In this document: piece by piece, positions 1 through 5,225 of the stretch | Position numbering within the stretch: position 1 is the first letter of the stretch | Layout of the letters: each line of letters opens with the position of its first letter | Origin: Ruminiclostridium sp. | GTDB taxonomy: Bacteria; Bacillota_A; Clostridia; Oscillospirales; Ruminococcaceae | Reading direction: 5' to 3' | NCBI GenBank assembly: GCA_017550775.1 | Contig: JAFZOA010000717.1 | Location: 1 to 7,505 of the forward strand | Length of the DNA: 7,505 nt | Notes under the pieces: model-generated | What the model saw: the letters and a program-made list of their open reading frames with translations, nothing else | Databases searched by the model: none | What the model was told of the DNA's origin: nothing | Position numbers and translations under genes: made by a program

Positions 1-2962
1 CTATCGTGACAGAAAGCTCCTCCCCGTCGGCAAACGGGTCGTATTTCCCGCCGCCGTAGGTTATGGACATGCACTCGGTACCGTCGGTATCGGAATGCTC
101 GATGTCAATTCTTATCGGAAGCACGCTGTCACGCCCGACAATGTTCTGGATAACAAGCTCCTCGAACGCAAGCTGTAAATTGCGTATCATAACGTGGGAC
201 AGCATATTGTCACGTCCGAACTCCCCGATGCGGGAAATGAGGCCGAGGAAGTCCGGCTCAGTCGAGGTAATCTCAAAGGAAAGCTGCTTCAGGCGCTTGA
301 TAAAGATGCGGGTCTTTTCCTTCTGAGGACTGTCGAATATCTGCTGCGGAGTGCCTTCCTCGTAGATGACCCCCTCGTCCATATAGAACACCCGGTTCGA
401 AACGTCGTGGGCGAACTTCATCTCGTGGGTGACGATAAGCATTGTCGCCCCGTTCTGCGCCAGCGCTCTGATGACCGAAAGCACCTCCCCCACCATGGTC
501 GGGTCGAGGGCAGAAGTCGGTTCGTCAAACAGGATTATCTCCGGGTCCATAGCGATAGTGCGGGCAATGGCGATACGCTGCTGCTGTCCGCCTGAGAGCT
601 CCGCCGGGTAGCTCAGCGCCTTTCCCGCGAGTCCTACCGTTTCGAGCAGCTCCATTGACCGCTCATAGGCTTCCTGCTTTGTACGTTTCAGCAGCTCCGT
701 CTGTGCCAGCATCACGTTCTCCACGATCGTAAGGTGGGAGAAAAGGTTGAAGGACTGGAACACCATTCCGATACGGCGGCGCAGGCTGTTGAAGTCATAA
801 CCCACCGCGAGAGTGTCCTCGCCGTCGAAGGTAACCGAACCCTTGTCCGGCTCTTCGAGACGGTTTATTAGGTTGAGAAGGGTGCTTTTGCCGGTGCCGG
901 AGGGTCCGATGATCGACACCACATCCCCCGTTTTCACGGTGCAGTTCACGTCTTTCAGCGGAGTAACATCCCCGAAGCTCTTCCCGAGGTGCTCTATCAC
1001 AAGCAGTTCCTTCCCCGCCGCGAACGCGGTCTGTTCACTGCGCTTTCCGCTTACACTACCGGGTTTCCCGGTAGTATCCACGCCTTTGAGCTTCCGGCTG
1101 CGGGAGTGTGTACTGAGCCTGTTCCCCGCGAGTTTCAGAAGTCCCGTCAGAATGTTCGACAGCAGGAAGTATATCAGCGCCGAGGTCATGAGCGGGAAAA
1201 ACGCGTCGTAGGTGCGGCTTCTGATGATGTCCGAGACCTTGGTGAGCTCAAGTACGGAGATATACCCCGCAACGGAGGTGAGCTTCACCATGGAGACGAG
1301 CTGACCGCTGTAAACCGGGATAATGTGAGTGAGCGCCTGGGGCAGCACCACCTTCACAAAGCCGCGTACCGGTGTAAAGCCGAGGGCTTTCGCGGCGCGC
1401 GCCTGTCCCGGCGGTACAGCCTCGATACCGCTTCTGAATATCTCCGAGGCATACGCCGCGAAGTCAAGCGAGAAGCCGATGACGCAGATATACATAGCGG
1501 GCATGGCGTCGCTTGTAAACACTATGTAGTACAGCACCATGAGAAGCACGAGTATCGGTATGCCCTGGACAGCCCTCACATACACCCTTGCAAAAGCGGT
1601 GACTGCGGTATTGCCGCTCATTCTCATCCGGCATATCACCGCGCCGAGAACCGTTCCGATGACCCCCGACAATAGCGCCAGAATAAGGGTCGTGAGAAGA
1701 CCGTCAAGTATCATCTTCCACCGTTCTTCCCTGATGAAGTTGACGGTGAAGCCATTCACGAGCCTGTCTATGAAGGTGGAAGCCTTTGAGACGGTAACGA
1801 TCTCCGGCTCCTCTCTGACCACAATAAACATAGCCGATGCTGTTACCGGGTCGGTGATATTCAGGCGTTCAAGGCGCTCAGGAGTTATATACAGAGTATC
1901 CGCCATAAGATCGTAGTTTCCCGTGCTCAGTCCCAGGACTTCGGTCGGGTAATCCACGCACTCATAGACGGGGGTATAGCCCTCTCTCCGGCAGAAACCG
2001 TTGACGATCTCGATGAACCGCCCGGTAAGCTCGTTTCCGGAATAGTAGCTCATGGGGAACCATATTCCCGTGGTGGCAACGTGAAGAACGCCGTTCTCAC
2101 CGGAAAACGTGCTGTCGAGGTGAGCGTCGCCGTCCTCGGTCATACTGCTCCATTTATCGATGATGCGATCGAGCTCACCGCTGCTCTTTATCTCCGACAG
2201 ATAGCTGTTGAAGGCGGCTTTGAGCTTGTCGCCCTTCTCTGTCTTTGCCGTTCCGAAGCCGTAGAACACCTTTAAAAGCGGGGTGGTGATATACGCAATA
2301 TCTTCATAGTTCTCGTTCACCGAATCCAGGAAAGTGGTATATGCGGCGACCGCATCCACTTTTCCCGCTTCAAGCGCCGCGAACATATCCGCGAAATTGT
2401 TGTAATTTACTATTTCACTGTCCGGATACATTTCCGCGGGTATCTCCGAGAGCTCGGAGCCTGTAATGCCCGCTATTCTGGTTCCGGCTGCTTTAAACTC
2501 GTCGAGCCGGCGGCTGCTCGTAAGATATGCGTAGTTTGAAGCCTTTACGATAACAGATACACTTCTGCTTTCGGCAGACTCTCCGAGATCAAGGGCATCA
2601 GCCTTGGGGTCGATATAAGCGGTAAGCTGAGGATATTTGTCGAGTATATCCTGCTTTTCCTCGGAATACACAAGAAACGCGACGGTAACGCCCTCCTCGG
2701 TAAGTCCCGCAAGCTCGTCGCGATCCGCGCTGCTGTATATCTCGTAATCGTCCCAGATACTGTCGGCGAACTCCCGGAGACCGGGGTCATCCGAAATGCC
2801 TATGATCTTTCCGTTCAGGTCGCCGTAGTCTTTCCATTCCCCGCTCCCCTGCGCCGTGTTGACTGTGCCGATAAGCTGCGGGAGCAGGATCGCCAGAATG
2901 ATAAGGACAACTATAATGATCTCTGCTATAAGGATATTCCGTTCTTTGTTCTGTTTTATCAT
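1..2962 (-). CDS. All-in-one amino-acid-type ABC importer (SBP–permease–ATPase) with C-terminal RsbW-like domain; 3' end beyond the window
   Basis: One frame stays open from the ATG at 2962 to the left edge: 987 codons seen, no stop. Residues 10-30 form a membrane anchor without a lipobox. Residues 45-275 and 291-385 resemble SBP_bac_3 solute-binding lobes, the second copy being lobe 1 only. Residues 415-610 are a HisM/GlnP-type permease with the EAA loop at about 507-545. A basic, low-complexity linker (613-652) leads to a HisP/GlnQ-type ATPase: Walker A GPSGTGKST 686-694, Q-loop Q736, LSGGQ 789-793, Walker B D813/E814, H-switch H846. All ATPase motifs are intact. From about 896 there is an extra domain resembling a GHKL/RsbW ATPase. 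Known of the families: these modules drive ATP-dependent uptake of polar amino acids, and SBP–permease fusions occur in Firmicutes; adding ATPase and GHKL modules is unusual. The start at 2962 is chosen because a GGAG lies 11 bases upstream and the promoter excludes or strands earlier ATGs. Substrate unknown. Confidence 0.9.
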   Translation of the reverse strand, partial: MIKQNKERNILIAEIIIVVLIILAILLPQLIGTVNTAQGSGEWKDYGDLNGKIIGISDDPGLREFADSIWDDYEIYSSADRDELAGLTEEGVTVAFLVYSEEKQDILDKYPQLTAYIDPKADALDLGESAESRSVSVIVKASNYAYLTSSRRLDEFKAAGTRIAGITGSELSEIPAEMYPDSEIVNYNNFADMFAALEAGKVDAVAAYTTFLDSVNENYEDIAYITTPLLKVFYGFGTAKTEKGDKLKAAFNSYLSEIKSSGELDRIIDKWSSMTEDGDAHLDSTFSGENGVLHVATTGIWFPMSYYSGNELTGRFIEIVNGFCRREGYTPVYECVDYPTEVLGLSTGNYDLMADTLYITPERLERLNITDPVTASAMFIVVREEPEIVTVSKASTFIDRLVNGFTVNFIREERWKMILDGLLTTLILALLSGVIGTVLGAVICRMRMSGNTAVTAFARVYVRAVQGIPILVLLMVLYYIVFTSDAMPAMYICVIGFSLDFAAYASEIFRSGIEAVPPGQARAAKALGFTPVRGFVKVVLPQALTHIIPVYSGQLVSMVKLTSVAGYISVLELTKVSDIIRSRTYDAFFPLMTSALIYFLLSNILTGLLKLAGNRLSTHSRSRKLKGVDTTGKPGSVSGKRSEQTAFAAGKELLVIEHLGKSFGDVTPLKDVNCTVKTGDVVSIIGPSGTGKSTLLNLINRLEEPDKGSVTFDGEDTLAVGYDFNSLRRRIGMVFQSFNLFSHLTIVENVMLAQTELLKRTKQEAYERSMELLETVGLAGKALSYPAELSGGQQQRIAIARTIAMDPEIILFDEPTSALDPTMVGEVLSVIRALAQNGATMLIVTHEMKFAHDVSNRVFYMDEGVIYEEGTPQQIFDSPQKEKTRIFIKRLKQLSFEITSTEPDFLGLISRIGEFGRDNMLSHVMIRNLQLAFEELVIQNIVGRDSVLPIRIDIEHSDTDGTECMSITYGGGKYDPFADGEELSVTI
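1055..1075. repeat. Perfect 9-bp inverted repeat in the permease–ATPase linker
   Basis: ACTACCGGG and CCCGGTAGT flank a TTT spacer, giving a perfect 9-bp GC-rich stem with a 3-base loop. It lies inside the coding sequence and encodes residues 630-636 (TTGKPGS) of the linker between permease and ATPase. No T run follows on either strand, so it is not an intrinsic terminator as it stands. It could be a remnant of an intergenic hairpin or small palindromic repeat from before the two genes were fused, or chance. Confidence 0.6.
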
Positions 2963-2973
2963 AATGCGCTCAA

Positions 2974-2977
2974 CTCC
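2974..2977 (-). promoter_or_regulatory. Ribosome-binding site (GGAG) of the ABC fusion gene
   Basis: GGAG on the minus strand ends 11 bases before the ATG at 2962. The spacing is slightly long, but it is the only Shine-Dalgarno-like match near any candidate start, and it supports 2962 over the in-frame ATGs at 3013, 3019 and 3025. Confidence 0.55.
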
Positions 2978-3029
2978 ATACACTGATCTGTTCGCCTGTG
3001 TCAGATTATTCATAATCATTACCATTTCA

Positions 3030-3058
3030 AGTATAGCACAAATCCACAAATCGGTCAA
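3030..3058 (-). promoter_or_regulatory. Sigma-A-type promoter of the ABC fusion gene
   Basis: On the minus strand, TTGACC (3058-3053) and TATACT (3035-3030) are separated by exactly 17 bases, each hexamer matching the consensus at five of six positions. Transcription would begin near 3023, giving a leader of about 60 nt before the ATG at 2962. An in-frame ATG at 3025 would lie at or before the transcript start, and 3019 and 3013 would be nearly leaderless. Confidence 0.75.
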
Positions 3059-3119
3059 TGATTTTCAGAACATTTGCAGCAATATTTACAGCGATTCGCA
3101 TATTATGAAAACACTATCT

Positions 3120-3167
3120 ACAACTTAAGAACATAAACGCAAATCTCACTTTTTTCGCTTAAGTTGT
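3120..3167. repeat. 10-bp perfect inverted repeat upstream of the ABC promoter
   Basis: ACAACTTAAG (3120-3129) and CTTAAGTTGT (3158-3167) are perfect inverted copies separated by 28 AT-rich bases. The pair lies 60-110 bases upstream of the -35 box of the ABC fusion gene and just past the PAP2 terminator. It could be a two-half-site operator or a weak hairpin. No T run follows on the minus strand, so a terminator role is unlikely. No other intergenic copy is apparent in the window. Confidence 0.5.
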
Positions 3168-3205
3168 GAACAGAGATCATGAAAAAGGGTCAATTGAAAG
3201 CTGTC

Positions 3206-3241
3206 AAAAAGGGCGCAGGCAGTTTGTATGCTGCCTGCGCC
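3206..3241 (-). terminator. Intrinsic terminator of the PAP2 gene
   Basis: On the minus strand an 11-bp perfect GC-rich stem (3241-3231 with 3222-3212, GGCGCAGGCAG and its complement) with an 8-base loop is followed by C and five T (3210-3206). It begins 6 bases after the PAP2 stop codon, so it ends that transcript before the ABC promoter. Confidence 0.9.
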
Positions 3242-3247
3242 GTATCT

Positions 3248-4213
3248 TTACATTGATTTCTCAACATCCGTATCTGTTTTTTCACTTCTGGTCACAGCCT
3301 TCATTACAGCCGGCCACAAAGCGACAATAAAGATCATAATGACCGAATTTGCGGCGAGAGATCCCCAATGCTGACCCAGAAGCTCCCTCAGCGGGGATTT
3401 GATCGTCTCGATCAGGAAGAATGTGAGAACAACTCCCGTGACTCCTGCCGCAAGAGTCTTTTTCGTGAGAACGGGTTCATATTTTATCCATGTCTTTTCC
3501 ACAAAACGACCGACACAGAACGCTATCATCATACCGATATCCCCGTAGCCGTCCGTCATCATCTTCCGCGGATCCACAAGTATCTCTCCGTCAACAATAT
3601 CCATAGGATACGGTTTCAGAGTTATGTAGAAAAGTGCTGCGATACCGAATATAACGCCTGCCGCGAGGAAAATGTTCTCCTTTCCGGGGTGCGCCTCAAG
3701 ATAACTGAAAAGAACGGACATGAGCCATAATGTCACGATGCCGAACGTAAGCCCGACAAGCACGTCCTGCGGAGTATGTACTCCGAGATAGTTGCGGGAA
3801 AAGCCTGTCAGCGCAATGCAGATAATACAGATCACAGAGACCCAACGCATCTTCTTCCACGCGCCCACAGCAAGTCCGCCGTATATCGGCACTGCGGTAG
3901 ATGTGTGTCCGCTCGGGAATGAATAGCCCGTAGCCGTAGTTATCGCGTCACCCGCGGGAAGAATCCGGCTGTCCCGTATCCACGGTCTGTAAACGCAGCA
4001 GGTCAGCTTTACGACGGCGTTCACCGCCACGCAGACATTGTACGACGCAAGCGTGTACAGCCCCTTTCTTTTATCGACGCACCAGTAGATAAAGGTGGGT
4101 ACGATGATAAGGTACGTCACCGCAAAAAGCGAGATCATTTCCATAAACGGTGTCAGAGCATCGTTTATGCTGTTGCGGAAACTCTGCCAAAATAGTAAGT
4201 ATTCAATATCCAT
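3248..4213 (-). CDS. Membrane PAP2-family phosphatase
   Basis: A 321-residue polytopic membrane protein. It carries the full acid-phosphatase/PAP2 signature: K69-x6-R76-P77, PSGH at 100-103, and S139-R140-x5-H146-x3-D150. H146 is the expected phospho-acceptor, H103 the general acid, and D150 orients H146. In this family these residues hydrolyse phosphate from lipid substrates such as undecaprenyl diphosphate or phosphatidic acid at the outer membrane face; which one applies cannot be told from sequence. The PAP2 core fills the first 165 residues. The remaining 155 hold about three more hydrophobic segments, making the protein longer than minimal BcrC/PgpB forms. The start at 4213 is preferred over an ATG seven codons upstream (4234), because AAAAGGAGG sits 5 bases before it and would otherwise be inside the gene. 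The gene is monocistronic, with its own promoter and terminator. Confidence 0.93.
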   Translation of the reverse strand: MDIEYLLFWQSFRNSINDALTPFMEMISLFAVTYLIIVPTFIYWCVDKRKGLYTLASYNVCVAVNAVVKLTCCVYRPWIRDSRILPAGDAITTATGYSFPSGHTSTAVPIYGGLAVGAWKKMRWVSVICIICIALTGFSRNYLGVHTPQDVLVGLTFGIVTLWLMSVLFSYLEAHPGKENIFLAAGVIFGIAALFYITLKPYPMDIVDGEILVDPRKMMTDGYGDIGMMIAFCVGRFVEKTWIKYEPVLTKKTLAAGVTGVVLTFFLIETIKSPLRELLGQHWGSLAANSVIMIFIVALWPAVMKAVTRSEKTDTDVEKSM

Positions 4214-4218
4214 AAGGT

Positions 4219-4227
4219 CCTCCTTTT
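4219..4227 (-). promoter_or_regulatory. Strong ribosome-binding site fixing the PAP2 start
   Basis: AAAAGGAGG on the minus strand ends 5 bases before the ATG at 4213, an optimal spacing. This shortens the longest possible reading frame by seven residues. Confidence 0.85.
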
Positions 4228-4274
4228 GTATCACGACCGAATGATATCAGATATATATGAACAGAATTTACACT

Positions 4275-4303
4275 ATTATATCATATATAAAAGAAAAAGT
4301 AAA
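4275..4303 (-). promoter_or_regulatory. Sigma-A-type promoter of the PAP2 gene
   Basis: On the minus strand TTTACT (4303-4298) and a perfect TATAAT (4280-4275) are separated by 17 bases in an AT-rich tract. Transcription would start near 4268, leaving a leader of about 55 nt that includes the strong ribosome-binding site. Confidence 0.7.
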
Positions 4304-4349
4304 AGACTTTGCCGGATACAACTTACTAAAAGGATACACGAGATCTGTA

Positions 4350-4377
4350 CTTACTCTGCATAGGTAACTGCTATAAA
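4350..4377 (+). promoter_or_regulatory. Possible plus-strand promoter for the proposed ncRNA
   Basis: A TATAAA -10-like box (4372-4377) lies 16 bases after a weak -35 match CTTACT (4350-4355). A start near 4384 would give a transcript ending at the terminator at 4590-4627. The -35 match is poor. An alternative weak pair is TTGCCG (4309-4314) with GATACA (4333-4338), 18 bases apart. Confidence 0.3.
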
Positions 4378-4383
4378 TAGAGG

Positions 4384-4627
4384 AGATTTATGACTGCGAG
4401 ACAGAAAATAATCCCTTCTCAGAAGACCCGAGACGGGATTCGGTGTGGCCGTAGCCACTGTCTCTGTCGAACGCTTTAGATTTTTCTCCGGGCAGCGAGG
4501 AAGAAAAATACCGTCTGCCACAATGGGTAATACCACTATAGAAGTTTTTCAAAAACACTATGGTTAAGGCAACCAGCGGGTAATGACAGAGCTCCCTATC
4601 GTAAACTCTTACGATAGGGAGCTTTTT
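4384..4627 (+). ncRNA. Candidate structured non-coding RNA opposite to all neighbouring genes
   Basis: This non-coding stretch ends in a near-perfect plus-strand intrinsic terminator but holds no convincing plus-strand protein gene. It folds by eye into successive hairpins: GAGAC 4430-4434 with GTCTC 4460-4464, enclosing GTGGC/GCCAC (4445-4449 with 4454-4458); GGCAG 4491-4495 with CTGCC 4515-4519, extended by CG/CG past a one-base bulge; ACC/ATAG/GTTTT (4532-4548) with AAAAC/CTAT/GGT (4552-4564); and the terminator. It matches none of the universal RNAs I can check by eye (tRNA, tmRNA, SRP, RNase P). The 5' end is uncertain. A 29-codon frame (4390-4479) with an AGGAG 4 bases upstream leaves room for a peptide or a decayed gene instead. 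Confidence 0.4.
4590..4627 (+). terminator. Strong plus-strand intrinsic terminator
   Basis: AGCTCCCTATCGTAA (4590-4604) and its exact reverse complement (4609-4623) form a 15-bp stem with a 4-base loop. The stem's last T and four more make a TTTTT run (4623-4627), then GTGTTT. On the minus strand no T run follows the stem, so it is directional and does not obviously serve the lipoprotein operon that runs towards it. The next 65 bases (4628-4692) hold only a weak 5-bp hairpin, 4655-4659 with 4672-4676. Confidence 0.85.
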
Positions 4628-4692
4628 GTGTTTATCTGTTTTAAGTCAGCTAACGCCTTATTTGAAAATTGAAGGCTCCTTAGGCAACTCTA

Positions 4693-5208
4693 TTAATACC
4701 CCGGTATCGGCTGTATCTCTATCTCTCCGTCCGTAATATAGTTCCAGTCATTGAACTCGTCAAAGAACAGCTCCACCGTGAACTTCTTCTCCGCGAGAGC
4801 ATTCATTATCGCGGCACGCTCGTCGAAGGTAATTTCCGGCTCTTTCTTGGAATGGTTTATCTCTATGCCGAAGTTCGCTGTTCTCATAAGCTCGAATGCC
4901 ATGTCCGTATCGCCGTTCAGTGGTTCGAGCAGCTCGTCTGCCGGCGCGTCGTCGATTATTATTATTTCGAAGTTTCCGATATTGCGCTCCGGGAAAAGCT
5001 CCGTGAGCAGGTCGGTGAAATAGCTCACGACATACGCATGAAGCTCCGACCTCGCGAATTCCTCGCGGCGGCGGGCATTATCCTGCGCTTTGGCTCTGTG
5101 CTCCGCCCAGAACGGGTCCTCGGCGGTATCGGCGGGCGGGTTTTGGTCACACCCGCCGAGGGCAAGGCACAGAAGGCACAGTGCCGCGGCTTTCGTTAAA
5201 CGCTTCAT
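4693..5208 (-). CDS. Small surface lipoprotein of unknown function
   Basis: A 171-residue protein whose N terminus is a lipoprotein signal: MKR, a hydrophobic stretch, then the lipobox LGGC with the lipidated cysteine at residue 20. The mature part (about 150 residues) is acidic. An Ala/Arg/Glu-rich, probably helical segment (about 33-65) precedes a mixed region with a hydrophobic FEIIII strand near residue 85-90. It ends in a short strand-like stretch and PIPGY. I recognise no domain. The start at 5208 is chosen over the longer frame from 5370 because AGGAGG lies 6 bases upstream, the signal peptide begins exactly there, and the longer version would overlap the preceding gene. It follows the metallopeptidase-like gene by 17 bases and is very likely cotranscribed with it, so a partner or chaperone role on the cell surface is possible but unproven. 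Confidence 0.85.
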   Translation of the reverse strand: MKRLTKAAALCLLCLALGGCDQNPPADTAEDPFWAEHRAKAQDNARRREEFARSELHAYVVSYFTDLLTELFPERNIGNFEIIIIDDAPADELLEPLNGDTDMAFELMRTANFGIEINHSKKEPEITFDERAAIMNALAEKKFTVELFFDEFNDWNYITDGEIEIQPIPGY

Positions 5209-5214
5209 TTCGCA

Positions 5215-5220
5215 CCTCCT
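5215..5220 (-). promoter_or_regulatory. Ribosome-binding site of the lipoprotein gene
   Basis: AGGAGG on the minus strand lies 6 bases before the ATG at 5208, inside the 17-base gap after the upstream stop codon. It settles the start and shows that the second gene is translated independently. Confidence 0.9.
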
Positions 5221-5225
5221 GCCAA

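Noticed and set aside
813..1675. Long plus-strand frames opposite the ABC fusion gene (813-1211 and 989-1675).
   Set aside because: They lie antisense to permease and ATPase sequence with intact family motifs, have no ribosome-binding site, and their translations are low-complexity shadows.
2959..2979. A six-residue leader frame (MELSAL) ending in an ATGA overlap with the ABC start.
   Set aside because: It has no ribosome-binding site of its own and the GGAG lies inside it; a frame this short is expected by chance.
3013..3025. In-frame upstream ATGs at 3025, 3019 and 3013 as starts of the ABC fusion gene.
   Set aside because: The predicted transcript starts near 3023, so these would be at or almost at the 5' end, and none has a ribosome-binding site; 2962 has GGAG upstream.
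4351..4536. A 61-codon minus-strand frame in the 4214-4692 spacer.
   Set aside because: It has no ribosome-binding site and no recognisable domain, and it lies antisense to the hairpin-rich segment whose terminator points to plus-strand transcription.
4590..4627. The strong hairpin as terminator of the minus-strand lipoprotein operon.
   Set aside because: The T run is on the plus-strand side only; on the minus strand the stem is followed by CTGTCATTACC. It may slow polymerase but is not a canonical terminator in that direction.
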